DNA from: an uncultured Bacteroidota bacterium
Lineage (GTDB): Bacteria > Bacteroidota > Bacteroidia > Bacteroidales > GWA2-32-17
Reading direction: 5' to 3'
DNA length: 44,420 nucleotides
Assembly (NCBI GenBank): GCA_903837285.1
Contig: CAILUD010000002.1
Location: 1-44,420 of the forward strand
The notes under the pieces are model-generated. The model saw nothing but the letters and a program-made list of their open reading frames with translations. It was not told where the DNA came from and did no database searches. The position numbers and the translations under genes are program-made. Shown here piece by piece: positions 17,657 to 26,973 of the stretch (position 1 is its first letter; each line of letters starts with the position of its first letter).

Positions 17657-18565
17657 ATGCGAAAGTATTTAATTATAAGTTTATTCTTGCTTTCTGGAAT
17701 AGTTAATGCACAAGAACTTAACTGTCGTATTCAGGTTTCTTCACAATCAATTCAAAGCTCAAATAAAAGAGTGTTTGAATCAATGCAAAAGGATTTGTAC
17801 GAATTTTTAAATAATCGCAAATGGACCGATAACGTTTTTTCAACAGATGAACGTATTGAATGTAATATCCTAATTAATCTTACAGATCAGATATCTTCTG
17901 ATGAGTATAAAGGAACAATTCAAATTCAATCAAACCGACCAGTTTTTAATTCGAATTATAATTCTGTAATGCTTAATTATAAAGATAATGATTTGCAATT
18001 TAGATATGTAGAATTTCAATCAATGGAATTCAGTGAAAACTCACATATGTCTAATCTTACTTCTATACTTGCGTTTTATGCTTATGTAATAATTGGATTA
18101 GATTACGATGCTTTTTCTTTAGATGGTGGTACTGCATACTTTCAAAGAGCTGAAAAAATAGTTACAAACGCTCAAACAGCTCAAGAAAAAGGATGGAAAT
18201 CATTTGATAGTCAGAAAAATCGTTATTGGCTTATTGAAAATATTTTAAATCCAAAATATGGCCCTATTCGTGAGTTCTATTATCGTTATCATAAAAATGG
18301 ACTCGATGTTATGGCAGAAAAATCTGCTGATGGGAGAGCTTCTATTGCGGAGGATTTAAAGCTTTTGCAAAAAGTATATCGCGAAAAACCGAGTGCTTTT
18401 ATGACATTTTTGCAAGTTGCTATAGATGCAAAATCTGATGAGCTTGTAAATGTTTTTTCAGAATCATACCCTGAAGAAAGAACCAGAGTTAACAATCTGC
18501 TTAAAGAAATTGATCCAACAAATTCTGGAAAATATCAAAAGATACTTACACCTGAAGGAAAGTAA
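17657..18565 (+). CDS. porD: DUF4835 / PorD-like T9SS-associated protein
   Basis: A 302-aa exported protein. The ATG at 17657 gives a signal peptide (MRKYLIISLFLLSGIVNAQE) and is preferred over an in-frame ATG at 17627 that lies inside coaBC. The mature start ELNCRIQVSSQSIQSSNKRV and the block LYEFLNNRKWTDNVF followed by ERIECNI are typical of the DUF4835 family, known as PorD in T9SS work. It is co-oriented with coaBC (4-nt gap) and recN (5-nt gap), an order common in Bacteroidota. The exact T9SS role is not settled. Confidence 0.82.
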   Translation: MRKYLIISLFLLSGIVNAQELNCRIQVSSQSIQSSNKRVFESMQKDLYEFLNNRKWTDNVFSTDERIECNILINLTDQISSDEYKGTIQIQSNRPVFNSNYNSVMLNYKDNDLQFRYVEFQSMEFSENSHMSNLTSILAFYAYVIIGLDYDAFSLDGGTAYFQRAEKIVTNAQTAQEKGWKSFDSQKNRYWLIENILNPKYGPIREFYYRYHKNGLDVMAEKSADGRASIAEDLKLLQKVYREKPSAFMTFLQVAIDAKSDELVNVFSESYPEERTRVNNLLKEIDPTNSGKYQKILTPEGK

Positions 18566-18570
18566 AAGTT

Positions 18571-20226
18571 GTGTTACAAGCGTTACTTATACATAACTAC
18601 GCATTAATAGATAACCTTCAAATAGGTTTTGATTCAGGTTTTTCTACAATTACCGGTGAAACAGGTGCCGGAAAATCAATATTAATGGGAGCTTTGTCAT
18701 TATTGCTTGGACAAAGAGCCGATTTAAGTTTACTTAAAAACAAAGAGAAAAAGTGTATTGTAGAAGGAACTTTTTTAATAGAAAATAATAATTTAGAAAA
18801 ATTTTTCGAAGAACAAAATCTTGATTATTCTGAAACGTTAATATTACGCAGAGAAATTGCTGTAAATGGCAATTCACGATCATTTGTTAATGATACTCCG
18901 GTAAATTTAAATACAATTAAAGAGATTGGATTAAAATTAGTTGATATTCATAGTCAGCATGAAAATTTACTGCTTTCTAATGGCAATTTTCAGCTATCTG
19001 TTTTAGATGCTTTAGCTGGTAATAATGAAGTTGTAACAAAATATAAAAAATATTTTGAGACTTTTGTTAGCGACAAGAAAAAGCTTCGTGATTTACAGGA
19101 AAAATCGAATAAAAATTCAGCAGATAATGATTATTTTCAATTTCAGTTAAAACAACTTGAAGAAGCCAATTTGCAGGATGATGAGGTAAATGAACTTGAA
19201 AAAGAGAAAGAGTTATTAAATAATTTCGAAGAAATACTTTCGAATTTTACAACTGCAATAAGATTATTATCTGAAGATGAAAACCCGATTCTTTCAAGAT
19301 TAAAAGAGTTAAGGCAAACATTAGAAAATCTTTCTAAGAATTTTCCTGATGCAATTGACTGGAAAACCAGAGTAGAAAATAATATTATAGATTTTAAAGA
19401 TATAGCTTCTGAGATTGAAAGTACTTCTTCGAGGATTGAAGCTAACCCGGGAAGATTAAATATTATTTTTGAGAGATTAGATGCTATTTATAGTCTACAG
19501 CAAAAGCATAGGGTAAATACAATTTCTGAGTTAATTGTTATAAGAGAGGATTTTCGTAACAAAATTCAGTTAACAGAAACTTTAGTAGAAGAAATAAAAC
19601 AAGTTGAAGATAATCTTAAAAGACAATATGCAGTAATTGATAAGCAGGCAAGTCAAATTTCCGAAAAACGAAAAAAAGCAATTAAGGAATTAGAAAAGAA
19701 AGTAGTTCCAATGTTAAAAGATCTAGGTATTTTAAATGCTGATTTTAAAGTAGAATTATCTGCAAATATTGACTTTACATCAACAGGTAAAGATATAGTG
19801 AGATTTATGTTTTCGGCGAACAAAAAAGTTGAGCCGATGGAAATTTCAAAAGTTGCTTCAGGAGGTGAACTTTCGCGTTTAATGTTAACAATAAAATCAC
19901 TTGTTGCAAATTCTAATGATGTTCCTTCAATAATTTTTGATGAAATTGATGCTGGTGTAAGTGGTGAAATTGCACATTGTATGAGTGAAATTATGCAAAG
20001 TATGGCACAGAAACTTCAGGTAATATCAATTACTCACCTTCCGCAAATTGCATCGCGCGGTACTAATCATTACCTTGTTTATAAAGATCATTCAGGAGAA
20101 ACATCTGAAACACATATAAGGCTTTTAAATAAAAAAGAACGAATTGCTGAAATAGCTAAAATGCTTAGTGGTAAAGTTGTTTCAGAAGCAGCACTCGAAA
20201 ATGCACGTAACCTTCTTAAAAATTAA
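18571..20226 (+). CDS. recN: DNA repair ATPase RecN
   Basis: A 551-aa SMC-like protein. It has the N-terminal half-ATPase with ITGETGAGKS (27-36), a long coiled coil (about 150-370), and a C-terminal half with the ABC signature SGGELSR, Walker B IIFDEIDAGVSGE, and the switch SITHLPQIASRG. It acts in double-strand break repair and cohesion of broken ends. Translation starts at GTG 18571, as the family start MLQALLIHNYALID fits directly and no better ATG exists. It follows porD by 5 nt. Confidence 0.95.
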   Translation: MLQALLIHNYALIDNLQIGFDSGFSTITGETGAGKSILMGALSLLLGQRADLSLLKNKEKKCIVEGTFLIENNNLEKFFEEQNLDYSETLILRREIAVNGNSRSFVNDTPVNLNTIKEIGLKLVDIHSQHENLLLSNGNFQLSVLDALAGNNEVVTKYKKYFETFVSDKKKLRDLQEKSNKNSADNDYFQFQLKQLEEANLQDDEVNELEKEKELLNNFEEILSNFTTAIRLLSEDENPILSRLKELRQTLENLSKNFPDAIDWKTRVENNIIDFKDIASEIESTSSRIEANPGRLNIIFERLDAIYSLQQKHRVNTISELIVIREDFRNKIQLTETLVEEIKQVEDNLKRQYAVIDKQASQISEKRKKAIKELEKKVVPMLKDLGILNADFKVELSANIDFTSTGKDIVRFMFSANKKVEPMEISKVASGGELSRLMLTIKSLVANSNDVPSIIFDEIDAGVSGEIAHCMSEIMQSMAQKLQVISITHLPQIASRGTNHYLVYKDHSGETSETHIRLLNKKERIAEIAKMLSGKVVSEAALENARNLLKN

Positions 20227-20230
20227 TCTG

Positions 20231-20779
20231 ATGAAGCTTAAAAATAATAAATCACTAAAAATCATAGTATATATTGCGTTAATAACGATTAGCTCAAATT
20301 TGTATTCTCAGAATTTTGGAATAGGAGCGTGTGCCATTTATAATTTTCAAACTGAAAGTTTTGGCGCAGGATTAAGAGCAGAAATTCCAGTGAAAAAATT
20401 AATAGTTGTGCCTCAAATTTCATATTACCCCGGATTTAATCAGATTCAGGAATATTATGCAGGTGTAAGTTTACATTTTAACATTGTTAGCTACGGAAAT
20501 TTAACATTCTATACTTTAATAAATGGTGCATATAATGGCTGGATTAATTATGAAAGTTCTTCATTGTCGACTGCAAAGTATTCTAATTGGGCTGCAGAGG
20601 GCGGAATAGGTATTAAAAAAGGAAAATGCTGGAAGCCCTTTATGGAATTAAGGTATAATGTTAAATGGAAAGAAGCTAACCTTAGAATAGGTCTCATGTA
20701 TTTTTTCAATTGTGATAGTAAAAACGGTCGTTCAAAAAAGAAAAAGAAAGCTGTTTCGTGTCCGGCATATGCTAATTAA
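20231..20779 (+). CDS. Small exported protein, possible outer-membrane barrel (182 aa)
   Basis: The ATG at 20231 (4 nt after recN) gives a signal peptide (MKLKNNKSLKIIVYIALITI, cleavage around LYS-Q). The mature part of about 155 residues alternates aromatic and small residues (AGLRAEIPVKKLIVV, YYAGVSLHFNIVSYGNLTFY), as in small beta-barrels or opacity-type proteins. The C-terminus holds a basic KKKKK stretch and CPAYAN. The earlier ATG at 20168 lies within recN and is rejected. No family is recognised. It is probably the last gene of the bamD-recN run. Confidence 0.6.
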   Translation: MKLKNNKSLKIIVYIALITISSNLYSQNFGIGACAIYNFQTESFGAGLRAEIPVKKLIVVPQISYYPGFNQIQEYYAGVSLHFNIVSYGNLTFYTLINGAYNGWINYESSSLSTAKYSNWAAEGGIGIKKGKCWKPFMELRYNVKWKEANLRIGLMYFFNCDSKNGRSKKKKKAVSCPAYAN

Positions 20780-20798
20780 TATTTAACAAAATAACAAA

Positions 20799-21701
20799 AT
20801 GAAAAACTCAATCCGCATTTTCAGATTAATGTTTTTAGGTTTAACAATTAGTACTATATTATTTAGTAGTTGTAAAAAAGATCGTATCGAATCTCAAGAG
20901 AAACAGATAAATGATTATCAGTCGATGAATAATTATTTTGATACTAAAAAACAACAAGAACAGGAATTTATTATTGACACTGCTGGCACCGCTCCAATAG
21001 TTGGTAACCAGGGAACAAAAATATATGCAGCAAAAGATTTATTGATGTTTCAAAATGGAGATAGTGTTCATTGGCCATATACTCTGAAACTTATAGAGTT
21101 GTACACTCCAAAAGACATGATATATTATCAGATGCCAACAATAGCCAGTGGCGGTTTATTAACAACAGGTGGAGAGGTGAGAATAAGAGCTTTTAAAGAT
21201 GGGCAAGAATTGGTTTTACGCCCCACAAAAACATGGACTATTGAAATGCCAAATGCTAGTCCGCTTTCGGGTATGCAAATATATTATGGACAAGGATCAT
21301 CTTTTATAAATTGGTCGCCAAATCCGACTGGTAGTTATACTACTACTTCGTATGGTTATACAGGTCAAATAGCAGCCCTTGGTTGGACAGCTTGTGGAAA
21401 ACCTGCAACTGTTTCAGCTACTACAACAAATTACACGTTTACTTCATCTGTAGATAATTTGCAAAATGTTAGTACATTTATTTATTTTCCATCTGCAAAA
21501 TGTTTAATGCAGGTTTACAATCAGACATCCGGTGCAATTCCAGTTGGGGAAAATGCTAAAATAATATTAATGGGAATGAATAGTAGTAATGATATTTTTT
21601 ACTATTATAACGAAGCTCCCATAAGCACTTCAAACCAGATATCTGTTACTTTAACTCAGGTTTCAGATGCTAGCTTGACAGCAATATTAGACGCATTATA
21701 A
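20799..21701 (+). CDS. Hypothetical lipoprotein (300 aa)
   Basis: A signal peptide with lipobox (ILFSSC, Cys at about 25) predicts a lipid-anchored protein. The mature part has a short charged helix (DRIESQEKQINDYQSMN), then a mostly beta region rich in Thr, Ser, Tyr and Gly containing GNQGTKIYAAKDLLMFQNG and TASGG-like turns. No family is recognised. A surface or outer-membrane-attached adhesin-like or carbohydrate-binding protein would fit, but there is no direct evidence. It lies 19 nt after the small barrel-like protein and may be co-transcribed. Confidence 0.6.
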   Translation: MKNSIRIFRLMFLGLTISTILFSSCKKDRIESQEKQINDYQSMNNYFDTKKQQEQEFIIDTAGTAPIVGNQGTKIYAAKDLLMFQNGDSVHWPYTLKLIELYTPKDMIYYQMPTIASGGLLTTGGEVRIRAFKDGQELVLRPTKTWTIEMPNASPLSGMQIYYGQGSSFINWSPNPTGSYTTTSYGYTGQIAALGWTACGKPATVSATTTNYTFTSSVDNLQNVSTFIYFPSAKCLMQVYNQTSGAIPVGENAKIILMGMNSSNDIFYYYNEAPISTSNQISVTLTQVSDASLTAILDAL

Positions 21702-21744
21702 TTTCTTTTGTCTTTATTCCTAGACATTTGTTATTTTCTAAATG

Positions 21745-21816
21745 AAATGAAGCACTTTTATCACCCTAGATTAACTATTTCGGGTTAGATGCTTCACTTC
21801 GTTCTGCATGACAAAA
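21745..21816. repeat. Dispersed repeat with inverted arms
   Basis: The AAATGAAGCA arm (21745-21754) pairs with TGCTTCACTT (21790-21799) with one wobble. The right part 21786-21816 is, in reverse complement, closely similar to 24365-24395. It lies in the 121-nt convergent gap between the lipoprotein gene and ppk2, where no gene is seen. Confidence 0.55.
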
Positions 21817-21822
21817 ACTTTC

Positions 21823-22686
21823 CTAATACTTCTGCGGTACAAAATTCTGCTCTTGTTTTGGAGGTCTAACATAATGTTCGTCAGATTTTCTTGCCGGAAG
21901 TTTAAAAGGTTTTGGAGTTAAATCTTTATAAGGAATTAACGATAATAAATGGCTAATACAATTTAATCTTGCACGACGTTTATCATCTGCCTCAACAACA
22001 AACCAAGGAGATTGTTTAATATCTGTATATGCAAACATATTATCTTTTGCATGCGAATACTCGACCCATTTGCTGCGTGACTCAATATCCATCGGACTAA
22101 TTTTCCAACGTTTCAATGGATTTTTAATTCTTTCCTGAAAACGAGCCTCTTGCTCTTTATTGCTAACTGAAAACCAATATTTAACTAAAATAATTCCCGA
22201 ACGGGTTAACATTCTTTCAAATTCCGGACATGAACGTAAATAATCTTCATATTCTTCTTTAGAACAATATCCCATCACATGCTCAACACCTGCCCTATTA
22301 TACCAACTTCTGTCAAAAAGAACAATTTCACCAGCTGCTGGCAGTTGTGAAACATAACGTTGAAAATACCATTGCCCTTTTTCTTTTTCTGTAGGAACAC
22401 CTAATGCAACAACACGACAAATACGTGGGTTCATGCATTGTGATATAGTTTTAATTACTCCGCCTTTACCAGCAGCATCGCGCCCTTCAAAAATTACAAC
22501 AACTTTGAGTTTGTTTTGCTTAACCCATTCTTGCAATTTGATAAGCTCAATATCTATTTTTTCAAGAATTTCTTCAAAATCTTTTCTTTTGATTTTTTCT
22601 TTATGTTTTACAGTAATATCACCTTCGGCCGTCATTTTAACAGCTTTTGCAGGTTTATCTTTTTTAGTTTTCTTTTTATTTGTCAT
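21823..22686 (-). CDS. ppk2: Polyphosphate kinase 2
   Basis: A 287-aa PPK2-family P-loop kinase of the single-domain class. It has Walker A GRDAAGKGG (68-76), the Walker B / lid start DRSWYNR (125-131), YVSQLPAAGEIVLFDRSWYN in the expected place, and the LKRWKISPMDIESR lid. It transfers phosphate between polyphosphate and nucleoside di- or monophosphates in the cytoplasm. A basic Lys-rich N-terminal tail (residues 3-17) is an extension to the fold. The class (ADP- or AMP-preferring) cannot be told with certainty. The main polyphosphate-making enzyme, PPK1, lies at 26970-29024. Confidence 0.93.
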   Translation of the reverse strand: MTNKKKTKKDKPAKAVKMTAEGDITVKHKEKIKRKDFEEILEKIDIELIKLQEWVKQNKLKVVVIFEGRDAAGKGGVIKTISQCMNPRICRVVALGVPTEKEKGQWYFQRYVSQLPAAGEIVLFDRSWYNRAGVEHVMGYCSKEEYEDYLRSCPEFERMLTRSGIILVKYWFSVSNKEQEARFQERIKNPLKRWKISPMDIESRSKWVEYSHAKDNMFAYTDIKQSPWFVVEADDKRRARLNCISHLLSLIPYKDLTPKPFKLPARKSDEHYVRPPKQEQNFVPQKY

Positions 22687-22873
22687 AGTAGTCTAATTTT
22701 TAAATAAAAATACTAAATATTAATCACATAAAAATAAAAAATATTAGTAAATTAATGTTTGCTATATATTTGTTGAGGTAAATAAGCTTTAAATATTGCT
22801 CTCATGCCTAAACGTTTCACTTTTTAATTGCAACAAATCTCGATTTTTAAATAGTGAAATGAAATCAATAAAT

Positions 22874-24298
22874 TTACTGTGAAAACGTAAAATATGCATA
22901 CATTCCATTAGGATATATGCCTTCAATTAAAATAATCCCTTTTAACTGGCTTAAAACATTTTGCGCATCATCAATTGTTTTAATAGTTTGATGATTTATA
23001 CTTGTAATAATAAAACCATTTTTAATTCCAGCCGATTTAAGCTTTCCTTCTCCTAAATCAGAAATTTTAATTCCATATTGCAGACGTAAATTTTGTTTGT
23101 CATCGCCAGTTAAAGGCTGAAATTTGGCACCTAAAATTGTTATATCTTCTGATTTAACAATTGCAGTTCCATTATCTCGGTTCTTAAGAACAACGTGCAT
23201 ATCCAATTTTTTATCTTCACGCATAATTTGAAGCTTAATTTTATCGCCTGGTCTGTATTTTGTTAATTGCTCTTGCAATTGTGGAATATCTTTAACAACA
23301 AATTCATTTACACCAACAATTACATCGCCTTTATGAATGCCCGCATCTTTTGCAGAACCTTTATCGTAAACATCTTCAATATATATACCTTGAGTTTCGG
23401 TAATTCCTTTTTGAGCTGCCAATTGCTGATTTACTGAAGAAATATTAACTCCAAGATAAGCACGTTGCACTTCACCAAATTCTAATAAGTCAGCAACTAC
23501 TTTTTTAACAATATTCACAGGAACAGCAAATGAATAACCAATATAATTTCCTGTCTGAGAAGCAATGGCTGTATTTATACCTACTAAATCGCCTTTAGTG
23601 TTTACTAAAGCTCCTCCACTGTTGCCGGGATTAACAGCAGCATCGGTCTGAATAAATGATTCAATTGAATAATTAGAAGAAATATTAATATTTCTTGCCT
23701 TTGCGCTAACAATTCCAGCTGTTACTGTAGAAGTAAGATTAAATGGATTTCCAACTGCCATAACCCATTCTCCAATCTTAAGTTCATCACTATTTCCATA
23801 AGGAATAAAAGATAAATCTTTAGCATCAATTTTCAATAATGCAATATCTGTTGTTGCATCTTTACCAATAATTTTCGCTTGAAATGTTCTTTTGTCGTCT
23901 AAAACTATTTCAACATAATCTGAATTACTAACTACATGGTTATTTGTTACAATATATCCGTCAGAAGAAATACAAACTCCAGAACCTACCGGCATTATTT
24001 GAGGTTGCTGTTGAAATTGCTGTCCGCCATTCCCAAAAAAGAAATCGAACATAGAATTTTGCGAATAAAACTGTCCAGCAATTTTTGTTTTAACATGCAC
24101 TACACCATGTACAGATTTTTCGGCAGCATTTGTTAAATCGGGCAATGATTCGGAACTAATATTTGTAGTTCGATGAATTGGCAATGGATTAGTAAGATCA
24201 TTAGAAATTACTTGTTTGTGGTTAATTTTATCGTATGCCAACAAAGCAATCGAAGCGCCAACCACTGCACTTGCAAAAGATAAAATGTAACGTTTCAT
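22874..24298 (-). CDS. HtrA/DegP-family periplasmic serine protease-chaperone
   Basis: A 474-aa trypsin-like protease. An N-terminal hydrophobic anchor or signal spans about 4-21. A Gln-rich loop follows at 92-100 (GGQQFQQQPQ). The catalytic triad is His121 (VTNNHVV), Asp151 (TTDIALLKI) and Ser227 (NPGNSGGAL), all intact. Two PDZ domains follow, at about 262-345 and 385-470. It would degrade or refold misfolded envelope proteins. The order signal - protease - PDZ - PDZ and the length are normal for DegP/DegQ. It stands alone, divergent from dapF with a 283-nt gap that holds a dispersed repeat but no gene. Confidence 0.93.
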   Translation of the reverse strand: MKRYILSFASAVVGASIALLAYDKINHKQVISNDLTNPLPIHRTTNISSESLPDLTNAAEKSVHGVVHVKTKIAGQFYSQNSMFDFFFGNGGQQFQQQPQIMPVGSGVCISSDGYIVTNNHVVSNSDYVEIVLDDKRTFQAKIIGKDATTDIALLKIDAKDLSFIPYGNSDELKIGEWVMAVGNPFNLTSTVTAGIVSAKARNINISSNYSIESFIQTDAAVNPGNSGGALVNTKGDLVGINTAIASQTGNYIGYSFAVPVNIVKKVVADLLEFGEVQRAYLGVNISSVNQQLAAQKGITETQGIYIEDVYDKGSAKDAGIHKGDVIVGVNEFVVKDIPQLQEQLTKYRPGDKIKLQIMREDKKLDMHVVLKNRDNGTAIVKSEDITILGAKFQPLTGDDKQNLRLQYGIKISDLGEGKLKSAGIKNGFIITSINHQTIKTIDDAQNVLSQLKGIILIEGIYPNGMYAYFTFSQ

Positions 24299-24364
24299 AA
24301 AATTATTTTTTTTAATTATTAAATTATTTACCTTTAAGAGACTTATAAAAACTAATTAATCATC

Positions 24365-24395
24365 TTTTGTCATTCTGAACAAAGTGAAGAATCTA
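24365..24395. repeat. Dispersed repeat unit
   Basis: A 31-bp segment beginning TTTTGTCATTCTGAAC and ending GAAGAATCTA. It matches the reverse complement of 21786-21816 with five or six differences. It sits in the gap between the divergent HtrA and dapF genes. Sequences of this kind recur in many Bacteroidota genomes in my experience; this was not checked. Confidence 0.55.
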
Positions 24396-24581
24396 TTTAT
24401 AATAAACACATTAGATGTTTTGCTTTAATCAATTTAACAATGAGTTTTTAGTTTTTATATTTTCGCTTACTTTTTTTACAACAAACCGATTAAATTTGCC
24501 TGATAAAATTACATCAAATAGAACGCAGAAAAATATGCAACTGTTATTTTTTCAGGTACTTTTAACACATTTTAACGAGAT

Positions 24582-25357
24582 ATGACAATTCATTTTTCTA
24601 AATATCACGGAGCTGGAAATGACTTTATAATCATTGATGATCGCAAGGAAATTTTTGATATTTCAAATAATAATCTTGTCAAGAATTTATGCGATAGAAG
24701 ATTTGGAATCGGAGCTGATGGGCTAATGATATTAAGAAATGATAATCTACAGGATTTCAGAATGATATATTTTAATTCTGATGGTTATGAAGGAACCATG
24801 TGTGGCAATGGCGGAAGATGTATTACTTCATTTGCTTCTTCGTTGGGATTAATTTCTGATTTAACATTTTTTTGGCAAGCGACGGAACTCATGAAGCCAA
24901 AATTTCAGGAAATATTGTCAATTTAAAGATGAAAGATATTTCAGAAATAAATAAACTTGAGGATGGTTACTTTGTTAATTCTGGCTCACCTCACTTTGTT
25001 TGTTTAAATGAAAATCCTTTTGAAGTTGATATTAATACAATTGGAAAAGATATTAGAAGCCAACATAGATTTTCACCAAATGGAGTAAACGTTAATTTTA
25101 TTTCAGTTAATAAAAATATTATCAATATTGCAACATTTGAGCGTGGTGTTGAGGCTGAAACTCTTTCTTGCGGTACGGGATCTGTTGCTTCAGCTGTTGC
25201 AGTTGCATATGAAAAACCAAATGGCATTTATGAATTCAATATTAAAGCTAAAGGTGGAAATCTGGTTGTGAAATTTGAGAAAAATGATTTTTTATACCAG
25301 AACGTTTGGTTGTCGGGACCTGCAGAAAAAGTTTTTGAAGGTAAATTTGAAATTTAA
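24582..25357 (+). pseudogene. dapF: Diaminopimelate epimerase, interrupted by a frameshift
   Basis: The two parts of DapF lie in different frames. The first frame (from ATG 24582) carries [16 protein letters not shown], the GIGADGL motif and the first catalytic Cys in MCGNGGRC. The second frame (joining near 24872, ending 25357) carries SGSPHFV, the substrate loop and the second catalytic Cys in SCGTGSVASA. The break falls in a run of seven T (24867-24873). One more T, or two fewer, restores an intact protein of about 258 aa (joint [13 protein letters not shown]), the normal length. The first frame otherwise stops at 24926. Since all catalytic residues survive on both sides, a sequencing error or recent mutation fits best; slippage is possible. 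DapF makes meso-DAP for lysine and peptidoglycan. Confidence 0.85.
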
Positions 25358-25426
25358 ATATTAACATATAATTAATATTAGAAATAGTATTTTTGCAATA
25401 ATTCGAAATAAAAAAAACAAATATAT

Positions 25427-26467
25427 ATGATCAGAAAGATTGATAAGAGAATTGGAATTCTTACCGCAGGTGGTGATTGTCCCGGAATTAATGCTGCAAT
25501 TCGTGGGGTTGCAAAAACAGCAATTCTTGAATACGGAATGAACATTGTTGGAATTTCTAACGGATACACAGGATTAATAAATAAAGAATATTTCGATATA
25601 CAGGAAAGTGATATTTCCGGAATATTAACTTTAGGAGGAACTATACTTGGAACATCAAGAGAAAAGCCTTTTAAAAAGGGTATACTTCAAAACGAAATTA
25701 ATAAACCAAAACTTATAAAGGATCATTATCATCATGCAAAACTTGATGGATTAGTTTGCATTGGCGGTAATGGTACTATGAGAACCGCTGCATTGTTGGC
25801 ACAGGAAGGAATGAATATTATTGGTATCCCAAAAACAATAGACAATGATGTTTGGGGAACCGATGTAACTTTTGGTTTCGATTCAGCTGTAAACATTGCA
25901 ACAGAGGCAATTGATAGGCTTCATACAACAGCAAACAGTCATAAACGTATTATGATTATCGAAGTAATGGGGCATCATGCAGGATGGATTGCATTATACT
26001 CTGGCGTTGCAGGTGGTGGTGATATTATTTTACTTCCAGAAATTCCTTTCGACGAAAAAATTATTTGCAAATACCTTGATCACAGGGCGCAAATTAAAAA
26101 AGCTTATTCAATTGTGGTTGTTGCTGAAGGAATTGATAAGCCTAAAAAAGTAAAAGCAGGCGACTATATTGCAAAAATGATTTCAGATAATTTAGATTAC
26201 GAAACCAGGGTTACGGTTCTTGGTTATCTTCAAAGAGGTGGCACACCCTCTCCAACAGACCGAATATTAGCAACTCGATACGGAGCTCATGCAGTTGATT
26301 TAATTGCTGAAGAAAATTTCGGACAAATGGTTTGTATTTTAAATAACAAAACTGCTTCAATTGATTTATCAGAAGTACAAGATAAAACCAGATTAATTCC
26401 CGAAGAACATTCATTAATTAAAAAAGCCAGAAGAATTGGAACTTGTTTTGGAGATTTAATGCCATAA
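25427..26467 (+). CDS. pfkA: 6-phosphofructokinase, Gly104/Lys124-type signature
   Basis: A 346-aa phosphofructokinase. It has the N-terminal nucleotide loop TAGGDCPGINAAIRG (13-27), GGNGT at 113-117 in place of the GGDGS of E. coli PfkA or the GGDDS/GGEDT of PPi enzymes, and PKTIDND (135-141) with the Lys typical of PPi and mixed groups instead of PGTIDND. The catalytic Asp of TIDND is kept, as are MGHHAGWIAL and QRGGTPSPTDR. It phosphorylates fructose 6-phosphate in glycolysis. The phosphoryl donor (ATP or PPi) is uncertain: Gly at the first position favours ATP, Lys at the second is usually seen with PPi. TATTTTTG at 25388-25395 is a possible -7 box. Confidence 0.93.
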   Translation: MIRKIDKRIGILTAGGDCPGINAAIRGVAKTAILEYGMNIVGISNGYTGLINKEYFDIQESDISGILTLGGTILGTSREKPFKKGILQNEINKPKLIKDHYHHAKLDGLVCIGGNGTMRTAALLAQEGMNIIGIPKTIDNDVWGTDVTFGFDSAVNIATEAIDRLHTTANSHKRIMIIEVMGHHAGWIALYSGVAGGGDIILLPEIPFDEKIICKYLDHRAQIKKAYSIVVVAEGIDKPKKVKAGDYIAKMISDNLDYETRVTVLGYLQRGGTPSPTDRILATRYGAHAVDLIAEENFGQMVCILNNKTASIDLSEVQDKTRLIPEEHSLIKKARRIGTCFGDLMP

Positions 26468-26481
26468 CAAATTATACTGAT

Positions 26482-26973
26482 ATGAAGAATTTAGTTTTAA
26501 TAAGGCATTCAAAAGCTGAAGATGAAAGTAATGGGGATTTTGAAAGAAAGCTTACCGGTGATGGAAGAAAGCTTGCCAAAACTATAGCTTCAGTTTTAAA
26601 AATTAAACCCGATAACAACGTTAAATTTATTTCCAGTCCAGCTCCCAGATCTTTAGAAACTGCTAAAATTTTTGCAGATTATTTCTCATATTCACAAGAT
26701 AATATTTTTACTTCAGATTTTTTATATAAGTATTTTACTGTTGACAGATTTTTTATGTTTTTGGAAAGTGAATTTAAAAACAATGATCAGATATGGATAT
26801 TTGGGCATAATCCAATGTTTAGTGAAATAGCTTATATCTTAAGTAAAGGAAAAATATGTTCGATGCCAAAATGTGCAGTTGCTTCATTTGATATAACAAC
26901 ATACAATTGGATTGATGTAAATGAATCTAATTCTCAACTTAATTTTTTTGAAAACCCTAAAGACTACAAATGA
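26482..26973 (+). CDS. sixA: SixA-like phosphohistidine phosphatase
   Basis: A 163-aa histidine-phosphatase-superfamily protein. The N-terminal LIRHSKAE motif holds the catalytic RH (Arg8-His9), the S-P-x-x-R equivalent is SSPAPRSLETA, and the second His lies in FGHNP. It is the size of SixA, which removes phosphate from protein phosphohistidines. The ATG at 26482 matches the family start; an earlier ATG at 26443 lies inside pfkA. Its TGA overlaps the ATG of ppk1 (ATGA, 4 bp), so the two proteins are translated together. Confidence 0.85.
   Translation: MKNLVLIRHSKAEDESNGDFERKLTGDGRKLAKTIASVLKIKPDNNVKFISSPAPRSLETAKIFADYFSYSQDNIFTSDFLYKYFTVDRFFMFLESEFKNNDQIWIFGHNPMFSEIAYILSKGKICSMPKCAVASFDITTYNWIDVNESNSQLNFFENPKDYK

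Noticed and set aside
24872..25357. The second dapF frame as an independent gene
   Set aside because: Its TTG start lies within the T run and the protein lacks the first half of the epimerase fold; it is the C-terminal part of dapF.
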